Positions 44,671-57,300 of a DNA stretch of 64,000 nucleotides are shown here, piece by piece. The stretch comes from Lophium mytilinum. Its lineage: Eukaryota > Ascomycota > Dothideomycetes > Mytilinidiales > Mytilinidiaceae. The stretch lies in contig MU004186.1 in the NCBI GenBank assembly GCA_010093605.1, positions 79,765 through 143,764 of the forward strand, in the 5' to 3' direction. Position numbers and translations under genes: made by a program. The notes under the pieces are model-generated. The model was given only the letters and a program-made list of their open reading frames with translations, ran no database searches and had not been told where the DNA came from. The number at the start of each line of letters is the position of its first letter. The stretch's first letter is position 1.

Positions 44671-46479
44671 ATGCCAACCTCTATTCCTATGATGGTGCAG
44701 GCCATCCCTCCCTCAGCTACCCTACCTATGCCAGAGACCTTCGAGGAGCGCATAGCGCGGGCGCGCCGTCTCGTCGCACAAAACCCTCACCATCCTGCCG
44801 CTGAGAGACTACGACGTTACGACCATGAGCTCGCTCTTGCGATGGCCGTTGTCAGACAATCCGCAAACAGCTTATCGACGCCGCAAAACCCTCCTGCTCT
44901 CGCTGAGCAAACGCGACTCCCCCGCCAGCTCCCTGCCGTTACCACGCCACAACATACTCAGTTCCATGCTGGCCCGTCTACATCACAAAACCCTCATCAC
45001 ACTCCTCACCAGTTCCATCAGCCCCATCAGCAAGTTCAACAGGTTCAGCAGCAGGTTTTGCAGCAGCAGGTTGTTCAGCAGAACCCGCGTCAAATCCCTC
45101 AGCAGATAGCAGCCTCGCAGCTGAATATCAGGCCCGCAATTCCTTGGTCATGCCCGAACGGCGCGGCACTTGAGATGCATTTTAATCACGATTCCAGCCC
45201 AGCTGGAGCGGGTGTCTTCTTGCGCACAAAGGCTGGATTCGTCTATTATTTGGTCCGTAGGATGGCCTTGGAGCAGAAAGGCATATTTCACGTCCCTGAA
45301 CACCTCAAGGTCGGACTTCCGGTAGCCCCCAACAAGGTTCTTGAAACCTACGTGTATTTATACAGGAGCTGGTATGAAACAAGCTTCAGACACGATAAGC
45401 CGGCGTTCGAAGAGTACTATTTGAAGAATGAAGAGGGTTATAGCCGATTGACCAGCTTATACAGCCGCATAGGGGCCGCTCAGGACGTATTAGCCAAAAC
45501 TTTGAATGCTCTAGAGGCAAAGAAGGCGTTCGAGGCTGAGCCATGTCAATTGCCGCTAAATATGCCCATGCTATACCAAATAAGCCGGCCGCAGCTTCCC
45601 GATCGCATCGACGAAGCTTACAGGCCCTGTGCTGGACCGCCTCCTGGTTGGGGCGTTTGCCTGGGCGATATTGAGCGTCCGCTGGCTGCCGGCGAAGTAC
45701 ACTCTCTTCCTCCCTGGGAATATTTGAGTAAGCCCTAGGAAGTCATCCAACCGAGGCCCTACCTAATGCTAACTCGTCTCAAGCACCCGAAGATTTGGAG
45801 ACGCGCCGGAGGCCTTCCCCCCCTAGGCGCGCCTTGAACTCGGAGGAGGCGGAGTCCATTGAGCGTGCTTCTAGTCAACCAAACCGCACCAGGCGCTTGA
45901 GCTCCGTACCGGTGCGACTTACATATAATCCGCTCCCCCCCAACGACGACCTCACCGGTGAGCAGTACAATGAGCTTTTCGATATGTTCATCAACGACCC
46001 TGAAGATCTTCCAGACAACCACGGAAGACACCGACGATGACTCTGAAACTGAAAGTGCTCAGCTGGAGCTGGCTACATTTGCTGAACCAGCTCTTAAGAG
46101 GCCCAGGCTTGTCAACAATGGTTACGATTATATGGAGAGCGACAATGAGCAAGTCGACGATAATGGAGCATGGTTACTTCACGACAAAAACGAAACCGCG
46201 GAAAATTTTGAGAACAACATGGGGATTGTTAGGGAGCACGTTGACGGCTCGGAAGCCTCTCCACCTCACGACGAAGGCCAGCACGCGGAAGCAACTGAGG
46301 ACCATGTGGATATCATCAACGGATACGCCGACGACTTTTTGTCGGTTCCCGTCACGAAACCTTCAAGTTCCCTGATTTTTACAGCGAGCCCGGGGCCCTC
46401 GCTAACGGGCATGCTGGAACCCTCTCGGAAACGTCACTACAATCTGAGACGCATTCGCCGCCGCGACACGACTCGATGA
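44671..46479 (+). CDS. Gln-rich protein with acidic C-terminus, unknown family
   Basis: Three exons inferred: 44671-45727, 45784-45957 and 46028-46479. The first intron is GTAAGC...CTCAAG (56 nt). The second is GTGAGC...GGAAG (70 nt); it was chosen because it restores frame between PLPPNDDLT and DTDDDSETESAQ. Total 560 aa. Residues about 20-60 form a charged helix (ERIARARRLVAQNPHHPAAE). A Gln/His/Pro-rich low-complexity stretch follows (about 85-150, many VQQ repeats). Then comes a compact domain of about 190 residues with aromatic and charged motifs (GFVYYLVRRMALEQKG; TYVYLYRSWYETSFRHDKPA). The C-terminus is acidic, contains a basic KRPRLVNN patch that could be a nuclear signal, and ends in Arg-rich RRIRRRDTTR. 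I do not recognise the compact domain. If the second intron is wrong, the gene carries a frameshift. Confidence 0.6.
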
Positions 46480-47749
46480 AAGAGAGAGCTACAAAATAAG
46501 GATACCAATGGAAAAGTGGCCTTGGGATTTGACGATGGCGTTCAGGATTGGGTATACCAATTTCTAGGTCTTAGGAAGCGCTCGACTGGAGTCATTTGGG
46601 ACAATAAAGAACGGATTGGATCTTTCTCTCGGCGTAAGGAGGAAAGCTGAAAACTTTCCGGACGACTTAATTACGGTTCAGAACGGAGTTATTAGGGTGT
46701 TGCAGAGGCTTTACGGTAATGGTAATGGTAATGAGGCTTTGTGAAGTCTGGAATACCGCCTAGGGGTAACTAGGATTAGGATACATTCGTTTCATTGCTA
46801 TCAACTAGATATCTAGGGGACGACTTGGCTACGGGTTGCGAAGGAGTGATTGGGTGATTGAGGTCGGTTTCCGATAATGGTACTTGGGTTTTACGGAGTA
46901 GGTAATACCGCCTAGGGGTAACTAGGGCTACGCTACATTCATTCCATCGCTATTGATTCAATATTTATGATTTGCTTTGGTGATGAATATTATCAGTATC
47001 TAGATCATTTGAGCTCCGATCTTCGCGAATGCATTGCATCTATTGTTTCGTACTGTCTGAGGTCCCTCTAGCAGGGGACGGCGATCGTTTAGGGCGACTA
47101 CCTTCAGTCTTCGAGTGTGTTGAATACAAGCCGTAGCGTCTGATATTAGGTGGAAGACTAGCTAATATACAGGAACGGACCTAAGTTTGCTACCGTGATT
47201 GCTTGCTGTGGTGATTGTCATAATCCAACAGAGTGCACGCTACTAGAAACCGCGATGATCTATCTTATGTGTGGATGGAGAGATCCACAGGTCGACGATT
47301 CCCAGACTCCAAATTACTTCCACCGTAGAATATTCACTTGCAAGAAGCCTCATATTGAACGGAAACGCTATAACTGCTGTTTGTTTGTACCACTCGTAAA
47401 GTCTATGATGCCCTTAGTACTAATCAGGCATCTACTATGCACATTTGTAGTCATACACTACTCCAAAGCTTCTTGTGCCCTAGCCTGGATTACGTAGGTG
47501 CCGAACCTCAGGTGCGGTGGGAGGCCTCGCAGCCTCCGCCGTTGCAACACCTCCATGCCCTACCTCATTAAGAGAGGAACAATCGACTCCACCACTTACA
47601 ATTGTTTCAGCGCCTCCCCTGATAATGTTCCTCCCAACAGAGGCTACCCCCAAATGAGTACACTGCTGTCCAGCCCTCTCCCCAGTGCGACACACGCGCT
47701 CGCGCTCACCGTCACGCAACTCAGCCCGAATCCCAGCCCCCAGGTTCTA
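46480..47749. other. intergenic, no gene seen
   Basis: Short frames only. It holds a pair of direct repeats (listed separately) and a GGTAAT/GTAATG triplet repeat near 46716-46734. Confidence 0.5.
46751..46960. repeat. direct repeat pair of about 50-60 bp
   Basis: AATACCGCCTAGGGGTAACT at 46752 recurs at 46904, and similarity continues through TACATTC..TT.CAT.GCTAT. The copies start 152 bases apart. Both lie in AT-moderate intergenic DNA, without obvious terminal inverted repeats. Confidence 0.7.
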
Positions 47750-48377
47750 TTATGAAGTCGGCCGCGTCTTTAATTGCACACCATGCCAGCTCTTGATCTC
47801 GTCCGCCAGCACCTGGTTCACAAGCTTATGCTGCTTGATGACGGTCAAGCCCTTGAACCGCGCCGACTCTATGTCCAGCGCATACATAGATCCACAGCCG
47901 CCGCTAATGTCCTGCACCTGTTGCGTGCAGCGTGCGTCAGCGATCTGCTCGAATAGACACAGGAAGTGTGGGGAAGCCGGGGAGTGACGCAGCATCCATC
48001 GTCGATGTCCAGTTCCCCTCATTCTTGGCGAGCCGAGCTCAAGGCGTATGGGGTGGGACGGGTAGGTGTATATGTACCTCCAAATTGACAGGGTCGAACT
48101 CCGCCTTGATCTTATTGAAAACGGCCAGCTCCCCCTCGGATAGGTAATCCGGCGGCTCGACCGCGCTGCTCGTGCTGCTGCTGGCGGCTTCTTGGGAGTA
48201 CGGTCTCCTGGAGGCTGCAGACTGGGCTGACACTAAAGGCGGCAGGCGTGCTGCGAGAGGAGGGGATGCTTGGGAAGGCTGGGTTGTGGGTGTCCAACAT
48301 GCTGCACGGAGGCGAGGTCCTCGGTTCGTGCGGAGAAGGGATGCAGCGCAGCGCTGCAATGCTCGGGAGGGGGCCAT
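47750..48377 (-). CDS. BolA-like protein, mitochondrial type
   Basis: Two exons, 48377-48078 and 47917-47750, with a 160-nt intron (GTACAT...CAACAG) that is long for this window. The join gives NLE-VQDISGGCGSMY in frame and a 155-residue protein. The start is the ATG at 48377 (MAPSRALQRCAASLLRTNRG). The first about 65 residues are rich in Arg, Ala, Ser and Pro with no acids, a good mitochondrial presequence. The BolA domain follows: LSEGELAVFNKIKAEFDP, then the VQDISGGCGSMYALDIES strand with the conserved Cys loop, and FKGLTVIKQHKLVNQVL with the invariant His. Mitochondrial BolA proteins help pass iron-sulfur clusters from Grx5 or Nfu1 to late client enzymes; assignment to the Bol3 or Bol1 branch is not certain. 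Confidence 0.85.
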
Positions 48378-50990
48378 GCTGGGCACGGAGGTCGAGACTG
48401 TGTTGTGCGGCAGTCAGAGATGGAGCTGCGGAGGGTAGGCCGCGAGCGCAATTGGTGATGACTTATTAGCAACGACTGGAATTCACTTCGACGTTGACGT
48501 CGGTGACAGAGCTACGGCGGAAGGTCCCCACCAGCCTCGCTTGTGCGACCAATGGCCTGATTCTGCTTATTCATCTGATCTCGGAATGTTTTTCGTGAGG
48601 TTGAGGAAATTCGGCGACGGCGAGAATTTCCATCCCAATTTCGATCCCCACGGTCCAGATCAACGAAAACTCAGTCCCCAGCAGCGGGGTTAGCTGGAGG
48701 CTAACAATATTGTGCTTCACGCACGTCGCAGTCCGGGGAACAGTGGAGCCCGTGAGGGCAGGACGTTCCGCATGTCTCTCAAAGTACCCTCACGTAGCTT
48801 TTGTACCGCGAGGTCCTCCGTCGGCGCACTCCGTCCCTATTATCGAAGCTTCCAGCCGACGTCGCCGCCGCCAGCCCTGTATAGCCTCCCACCTCTATCT
48901 CCCCGCAGCCCAACGCTTGATTGCCAGCCCTCCATGACAGCTCAACACCACAGCTAGGACCCCTCACTGCCCATCTGCCCCTCAGTGCCGATCCCTCAGA
49001 CCCTGAGGAGACAACGGCGTGTGGCGGAACGGGAAGCACGGTTCGAGACCGACCCTGCACGACGTTTCGTTATCCTTCGCTGCCCTCCTTCGAGCGTGTC
49101 CGTCTGCCGATCCAGCCTTCACATGCACCTCCTGCAGTCCCAACACAACATACTTCAGCCAAGTCGAGCCAGCCATGCGCCGCCCAAACCATGGCGCAAC
49201 GCCGCCGGGGTCGCACCCCTCCTCCTAAAACGGGTAGGAGCTTGGGCATATACACCTTAGTGATGGAGGTGGAGGAGCAGCGATAAAAGCCCTGCGCCGG
49301 AAATGCTACTCCACGGGGCTCCGATTAGGTTTGCATGCAGACGTGGCTGCAGATGCCGAGGACACCGTTCCCTTTGCCTCTGCATCGCCTCGCTTGAGCG
49401 GCGACGGCGCGATGCGGAGAGCATTCGAGGTGGTAATATTTGCTGCAGTTCTGTGACTGACCAGCGCGACAGACCCTCCCATGGTCTGATCCACTCCACT
49501 GTTCTCCACCCCCATATCAGCAGCAGCACCACTGACGTTCACGTTCACCAAAAGCAGCAAAACACCGCCCGCTCTCCTCACACTTACGATTGTGAATTAA
49601 GATTCAGCGGGGCCTGCATCAACGCCCACCTTGCAATCAGCCGCTCTCGACGCATCCAAACCCAAACATCCAGACAGCCTCCTGCACCCCGGCCGCGCGC
49701 CTATCTCGAACCCCTCCAGCGTGCCAACCTACCATGCCCTCTAGCCAGGGCCTACATGAGAAAGCCGGACGGCGCTCCGCTATGCGGCGGCAAGCATCAT
49801 GCCGGTCATTACCAATTGAAACGGCCCCATATCCGACACCCCGAGATGGAGACTGGGGCAGGGCAGGACAGGACTAGAATTGACCAGGCCACGGACGCGA
49901 GAACGCGCACCGGAAAACGCCACAACACCATAGAGAAAATCTTACCTCTCCATCCCCAACCCCCCATCGCCCAACGATAAGCGGCGCACAAACCGCGCGA
50001 GGGGCAAAAAAATGGCGACACCCCATCAGCACACCACGGTAGGATCGGCCCAGCGCACACGTATGCGCGACGGGGGAAAAAAATTTGCATCCACACCTCT
50101 CTCTTTCCGTGGTGTTGAGGGGAAGGGGTCTAGGCAAATTAAACCTAGAACGAGCCTCCGATTCCGCCATCTCACAACCCCGGCGGTCGGCTTACCGTTT
50201 CCAGCACGCGCGCGTTGTAAGCGGCGCATGGCTGGGCACCTGGGGTTCGTCGTTCTGCGCTCCAGGGCTGGGTCCTCTCGCACGACATCCGCCTGCCACA
50301 CTTTTGCAAGAGCAGGACGACGCCGCTGCAGGGTGAGGGCTCGGCTCGGGATCTATCGTCTTAGTCCTTTCGGCGTGCACGTCGCCCAGGCCGCTATCGA
50401 CGGGTACGGCTTGCGGGCACGAGGAGGGAGGGACCCCCTTTGCGCGCCGATCAGGGCTGTCCCGATGGAAAGGTAAATCAGGGTTCTCAGGGTCTTTGAA
50501 TCCGCTTTGACACTCATGAGTGTGAATTTTCCACCATCGCGGTCAGGAAAACAGTCGTCTCAGCCTATCGAGTTATCGTAGTAGTATCAGCAGAGGTAAG
50601 CCCACTATCTCTCCCCCAGCCTCAGGCCGTGAAACCAAGAATGCCGACATCGGCATCCGTCGTGCTGCCTCCCGCAACGCGCTCGTTTGAGGTTTTGCTT
50701 GCAAAGTCACACAGCAGAAAGCCATGCAGGTCGCAAGCGACGCGACGAATTGAACTCGCTGGGGGCCCAACCAGTAGCCTCAGAACAATCTACAATTCAC
50801 TCGTCTACGGATTGCCCCAGGAAGGGAGTACACGTATCAAACACATGCCTCGCACCACAAATGAACCGTGAGACCATTTCCTCCATATGGACTTCATTCA
50901 CTACGGACCACGGATTCGCAGCACATCCGCCGCTACTTGAAGAAGCGTTTGAGCAAATTGCAGGAGACCTCGGAGCGACTCCGAGTCCTG
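48378..50990. other. GC-rich region without a convincing gene
   Basis: Long open frames occur on both strands and in several overlapping frames because stop codons are rare in this GC-rich DNA. None shows a domain, signal peptide or consistent exon structure. The longest, 49303-49980 plus, is rich in Arg, His, Cys and Ser and reads like chance translation. Confidence 0.5.
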
Positions 50991-50998
50991 CTTCTTAA
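50991..50998. repeat. left target-site duplication of the hAT element
   Basis: CTTCTTAA, directly before CAGTG. The same 8 bases stand at 63580-63587 directly after the right end. T at position 2 and A at position 7 fit the hAT target preference. Confidence 0.85.
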
Positions 50999-51105
50999 CA
51001 GTGAAGGAACTGGACTGGAGCCATTTTAGACTAGACTAGATAGAGGCACTTAAAAAAAGCATTAGACTGGACTAAGATTCTATTTCGATAGAGTGGATTT
51101 AAGGC
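50999..51105. repeat. left terminal and subterminal repeats of the hAT element
   Basis: The 21-bp terminal repeat is followed by further copies of the short motif GACTGGA/GACTAGA (at about 51012, 51028-51040 and 51064-51074) and by GAGTGGATTTAAGGC at 51091-51105. The right end carries the same last motif at 63530-63544 and CTAGTCCAGTCCAG. Short repeated subterminal motifs are where hAT transposases bind. Confidence 0.6.
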
Positions 51106-51470
51106 TATAGATAATCCTAGAGCTCTAGTTATATATATAGATATACTTATATAGTATTAAGGTTAATTTTTATAAGGCTTAGAGGTCCGCAACACCTTAG
51201 TAGTTTATAATTCTTAGCCCCTTATTAGCTAACCTATATTCTAAGCTAACTAACTAGCCTATAATACTAGCCTTACTATTTTTATACTTACTATTTTTAT
51301 TTATACTTACTATTTTCTATATACTTACTATACTCTATATACTTTTTATTTTCTATATACTTTCTATTTTACTTAGTATATAGCTAAGGCGTTAATTAAG
51401 GTTATCTACTATAGATTTTAATATTATCTATTAATTCTATTAATACTAATAACTTTATTACTATAGCGTA

Positions 51471-51530
51471 TACTTATTACTATACTTATTACTATACTTA
51501 TTACTATACTTATTACTATACTTATTACTA
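51471..51530. repeat. 12-bp tandem repeat, five units
   Basis: TACTTATTACTA repeated five times without interruption inside the AT-rich island. Confidence 0.95.
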
Positions 51531-52930
51531 CGCTACTATTATAGCTAAGAGTTACCTACTTTTTTAATACTTAATTACCTCTATACTTAGTACTTAACCC
51601 TCTAGTTATATTTCTTCTACTATTATTCTAGCCCCTATATTAATTAATCTAGCTTATAATATTACTATAAACCTAGACTATATTTATATTAATAGAAGAA
51701 TATATACTTAGTATATATAACTAGCTAAGCCTATATAGGCTATAAAGTAATATATCTTATATATATAGAACTAGAGTAAAAATATCTATTTAAAAAATAG
51801 GCTCTTAAAGTAATCTAATCTTTATTATTACTACCTCTATAAGAGAGAGAAGTAAAAGTAGAAGCTTTCTATTATTTCTATAGGTAGGTTAACTATAATA
51901 GATTACCTTATTAAGGTATATAAGCTAGATAAGGAAATAAATATATTCTAAATATTAGAATAAGAACCTTTACTAAAGTATACTACTATAAAGTTACTTT
52001 ATATTATATTAAATTTTAAAACCCTTAAGAGCCTACTAATTTAATAGGTTATCTACTACTATATTACCTTCTTCTAATTTAAAAATATATACTTCTAATA
52101 AGTACTAGATTTTCTAGCCTTAGGCATTCTTAAATATATACCTAAGGCTAGTAAGATAATTTAAAAGTAGATAATAAATATATAGAAGAAAAGAAAAAAT
52201 ATACTAAAATATATCTATTTATTAATATATTACTATTTACTATTATATTACCTTTTTATTATCTCTAACCTTCTATAGATATAAACTTAAGACCGCGCAT
52301 AGTACTATATCTATCTTCTTTAATCTTTAAATATTACTAAATAGATACTTTATTATAGGTGTTTATTTCTACTTTATTAATAAGGCCGGGTAATAGTATA
52401 TAGCGGTTGCAGCACTTTAAAAGGTACTTAGTAAGTATAGTAGAGAAAATATTATATATAGCTTATTAGTAGTAATATAGAACTATAGTATATAAAAGAA
52501 TATTAGCTTCTTTATAGAAGATAATGCAATAAATAATAATAATAGTATAGATACTATACTATAGATACTATACCTATAAATAACTATTAAATAATAGAAG
52601 GTATATTAATAATATCTTATAGGCGCTTTATCTATTAATAATAACTAACTAATAGTAGGCACGCTAGCTATAGTACTTTAGCTATATTATTAACCTATAC
52701 GCATAGAATTTTATTATTAAAAAGAATACTAATAGAATCTATTAATAAATTAAGGCTGCATATATAAATTAAAATTATAGTAAGGTTTAATAGCTTTAGA
52801 AGAAGTATAGAGCTATTAAATTAATATAGAATATTATCTAATATATCTATAATAGTTTTTAGTAATATAGTATCTTCTATTATATATAAAAGAGTAGTTC
52901 TCTTATAGAATAGAATAGGCTTAAGGTATA

Positions 52931-53310
52931 TATTTATTCTTTCTATTTATTAATTAGTCTTTCTATTACTATTTAGCCTTACTATAACTATTTTACTATA
53001 TACTTCTTATTTTACTATAGACTTTCTATTTTACTATATACTTCCCGTTTTACTATATACCTCTAGTATTTATTTTTTCTATTTATTAATTAGTTTTTCT
53101 ATTACTATTTAGCCTTACTATAATTATATAGACTTTCTATTTAGCTATATATACTTTCTATTTTACTATATACTTCTTATTTTACTATATACCTCTAGTA
53201 TTTATTCTTTTTATTTATTAATTAGTTCTTCTATTACTATTAGCCTTACTATAATTATATAGACTTTCTATTTAGCTATATATACTTTCTATTTAGCTAT
53301 ATATACCTTA
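52931..53310. repeat. three tandem units of about 132-136 bp
   Basis: Units begin TATTTATTCTTTCTATTTAT at 52931, 53067 and 53199. The first two are 136 and 132 bases and end TATACCTCTAG; the third is partial. They differ by scattered transitions and small internal shuffles. Confidence 0.8.
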
Positions 53311-54173
53311 AAAGAATAAAGATATAAAGTATATAGTAAAATAGAAGGCTATATAGTTATAGTTATTATATTATTTCTTAGTATTCTCTTAGTAGTTATT
53401 AAGGTTAGGGGTTTTTATATGCACGGACATTATATAATCTCCGGGCCGAGAGTTCTTCTAGCGCCTAAGGTTCTACCGGCGCCTAGAGTTTTACCGGCGT
53501 GTACTTAACTATATAGTAGGCTTATAGCTAGAGCCTTTTTTCTCTCTATATAACCTTATTAATAGTAATATAACTCTTTTCTTAGCTATAAACCTAATAT
53601 AGTAAGGCTAAATTAATACTACTAAAGCTTTACTAACTAATTATACCTCTATACTATACCTTTATAGAGTAGCTACTAACGCGTTAATAGCTTATCTAGA
53701 ATAACTAAACCTATTAAAACTTATTATTTATAGCTATTAGTTATTTTCTTAACTATTATAAGTATATATAAGAGTTTTATAATATATATATTCTACTAAA
53801 TAGCGCTAAAAAGCTTAAAAATAATAATATTCTTATAGAAACTTAATAGTAATAGCTTAAGTACCTATATATAAATCTAGAGCTATTCTATAAGACTATC
53901 TTAATAGTAGAGGGCTAGAAGATATTACTTACTAATTACTTTATAACTCTTAACTAGTTAGTTAATATACTTAACGCGTTAAGAAATAACTTTATAGACC
54001 TTTTATAAAAAGTATAATAATATATTAAGACTAATATATATTAGTATATATCTCTTTCTTTCTACTACTAATAGAATAAGCTAATAGGTAGTAGGTATCT
54101 ATCTAATTACGCCTTAATAGTATAGAATAAGGCTAATAAGTACTATTTTTTAACTAATAAGGAATTACCTATA

Positions 54174-54393
54174 TATTATAGCTGTAATGTAACCTCTATT
54201 ATAATATATTTCTAATATATATAATAGTATTATATACTCTCTAGTATATAATTACTATTATATAACTAGGCTTAGCGCTAGCCTTACCTACCTCTTAGCT
54301 AGCGCTCTGCGCCCTTCTCTCTCTTTTATAGCTATTTTATCTATATATACTAATATTAGGTCTTTTCTTATAATCTACTATTATACTATAATA
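54174..54393 (+). repeat. left LTR, 220 bp
   Basis: Begins TATTATAGCTGTAATGTAAC and ends TTATACTATAATA. Aligns over its full length with the right LTR with no length change; most differences are C/T or G/A, such as GCTGTAATG against GCTATAATA. Confidence 0.9.
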
Positions 54394-57300
54394 TAAAGTA
54401 GCTACTCTTCTAGCTTCTAGAAGTTTCTAGAAGTATTTTTTTCTATCTATCTACCTACCTATATATATACCTAGCTAATTTAATAGGCTAAAATTTTAAT
54501 ATATAAACCTAATACCCTCTATATTAATATAAGGGAGGCTTAAAAAAAGGCTCTATAATCTTATAGTAAGAACTCTATATACCCCGCTAATTAGAGGCGC
54601 GCAGGCCCTATATACCTACTTACTATTACGCGTAACTAACTAATATAAGCGTAGTTACTTTCTACTAATAGAGTAAGAACTATATATACCCTATTAGTAA
54701 TAGGCTAGTATATAGGCTCTATATACCTACTTACTACTATTATATATAACTAACTAGTCTATATATAGTTATTCTATTTTTATTTACTAATTAAAGGCAG
54801 CCGCTAAGTATAGTACTAGCTACTCTAGAAAGTATACCTACTTCTAAGCTTTTATAGAGAACCTATACTCTCTACCTTATACTAATCTTTCTTATTAGAT
54901 AGTTAATAAATACTTACTAGTAAAGATATAAATAATACCCCTAAGACTAGCTATACTAAGCTATAGTAGAAAAACTCTAACCCTATATAGTATAGCTATA
55001 CTAAGCGCGCAGCCTATAGATTTACCTTCCGGCGGTAAAGCTAATAAGTATCTAGTTATTCTTACTTATACTTCTACTCTCCCCTTTAATCTATAAGCTA
55101 TTTAATCTACTTTTATATTTAACTCTTAAGAGGCGCATAAGCTTAATTACTAAGAAAAGAAAGCCGCCTATAAAATAGGCGGCGGAGGAGTATTATAATA
55201 CTAACTAACTATAACTCTAGAAGCTCTTACTACGCGCGCTAAGAAATTTAATAATCTAGAACTAGATATTTACCTTCTACTAAATTAATTTAGTACTAAT
55301 CTACTATAGAGCTAAGCCTATTATAACCTTACTAACTCTACTAAGTAGAATACTAATAATAAGGCCTATATAGATTAAAGCAAAGATAAAGAGAACTTTA
55401 AGTTATTTACTAAAATATCTATACCTTAAGCTATCTAATTTACTAAACCTCTAGTTAACCTAACTACTTTATTCTTCTTTTAAATTCTAATTACCTTAAA
55501 GGACTAGGTTATTACCTCTACTACTAATACTATTATAATTCTAAATATCTACCCTAGCTAAGAATAGCCTAATATAGCTAACGCAGGCGCAAGTTCTACT
55601 AGAACTAGCGGCTAACTACCTAATTATTAATAGTCCCTTCTTATAGATAATAATAATAGCATAGTCTTTACTATTAACTAAGCTAGAAATAGCTAATCTA
55701 TTAATATTACTATTAATAATGTAGAAGAGCTCTATAATATAGCTTAAGATAAATATATTAGTATTTATGCTACACTACTTAACTATTACTAAGAACTAGG
55801 TAAGTTATATAAAGATATTAGAAATATAGTAGTAGCTATTTAATAGAAAGATAATAAGATTATATAACTTTAAAAATAGAATGCAGGTATATTAAATAAG
55901 GTTAAACTTAAAAACCTCTATAACTAATATATAAAGCTCTATTACTAGGTAGCTAAAATATATACTAACGCTACTAACTTTACTAATAAGCGTAATTACC
56001 TTACTAAGTAGCTAGTAGATAAGTATAAGAAGAATAATATTTAGGCTATTTTTATTACTAAGCTTAGTATTAAGATTAAAGGCCTTACTACTAAGGTAGC
56101 TAAGGTTACCTTTTACCGCGATTAATACTAATAGTAGCGTAATACCTTCTATGCCTAAGGTATAGAATATAAGAAGAAGTATAAGTAAGCTATATAGTAG
56201 TAACTCTAAATGCACTTCTAATAAGATAACGCTACTATCTATAGTAACTATAGCTACCTCTCTAATAAAGGTAATAATAATAAGCTATCTAACTATAACT
56301 ACTTTACCTAGCCTAACTTCTTATATAATCTAAACGCCTAACTTACTATAAACTTATATTAGCTATATACTAAGTTCTATAATCTATAGAAGTTTAAAGA
56401 ATATAATAACTAGTCTAAGTATAAATTATAGAAAGCTTACGCCTATACTATCTTCTATAATAAGCCTTAAGACTTCTATAATAAATAAGCTAAGCTTAAG
56501 TATATTAAATTATACTATATAGAATTTACTAATAGTGTAGTATATAATTGCACCTAATAGAACCGCCCTATAAATAATAACTTTAAAATAGTTAAAGAGA
56601 TATTTAAGATAATAGACCCTTACTTTATAATTAAAGATAAGGCTATAGCTATAAATAATAAGCTCTATAGCTAGTAGGCGTATATAAAGTATAATAAAAA
56701 ATAGTCTATTTTTCTTCTTTAATTCTAGAAAATAATTTCTATAGATAATAATAGAGAGATAGACTTTATTAATTAAAAGGGATAGCTTAAGCACCTTATT
56801 ACCTCTAAACTCTAGACTTAGGTCTTTAGCGCCGCTAATAACTATATATTCTAGCTAGAACTAGTTACTACTATTAACCGCGCAGTATTATATCTTGCTA
56901 GTAAGTGTAAATACGCCCGCAAATAGTAATATTCTAATAGCCCTTTCTAGAATAATAGTAATAGCTTAAAATACACTAATAAGCTATTTACTAATAAGTC
57001 TAATTATAGCTTCTAATAGGACTTTAACTATAACTCTAAGATATACTTATTATATTCTATTATAGATAATAGCTTACGCCGCTAAGACTATAATAGTAAT
57101 ACCCGCTGTATTTATCTCCCTTCTATAGTAACTAAAGTCCTTAGTAAATAGAATAAGAATATCTACTATAACTATCTTAAAATAGAATATTATGTATTAA
57201 ATCGCGACTATTTCTATATAAAGAACGTCCCTCCCTCTAAGAAGATAGTATAATAATACCTTATCTATTTCTAAAAAGGGCTAGATTTAAAGCTCTCTAT

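Larger units (their letters stand above)
51120..54173 (+). pseudogene. 5' part of the hAT transposase region, RIP-destroyed
   Basis: AT-rich DNA between the left terminal region and the left LTR. By position it should hold the zinc-finger and catalytic parts of the transposase whose C-terminal domain lies beyond the retrotransposon. I could not identify the motifs with confidence. A helix-rich reading near 53930-54080 (TNYFITLNxLVNILNALRNN) is compatible with the helical region before the dimerisation domain. Confidence 0.45.

Noticed and set aside
49041-49051. GGTTCGAGACC, a perfect tRNA B-box match
   Set aside because: The flanking bases do not form a T stem, and no A box or acceptor stem could be found upstream.
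49303-49980. 225-residue open frame
   Set aside because: Lies in GC-rich DNA where several frames on both strands are open; composition (Arg, His, Cys, Ser) is that of chance translation.
56012-56794. Two Leu/Ile-rich minus-strand open frames in the AT-rich island
   Set aside because: They are antisense of the RIP-mutated retrotransposon; Leu/Ile/Tyr richness follows from TA-rich codons.
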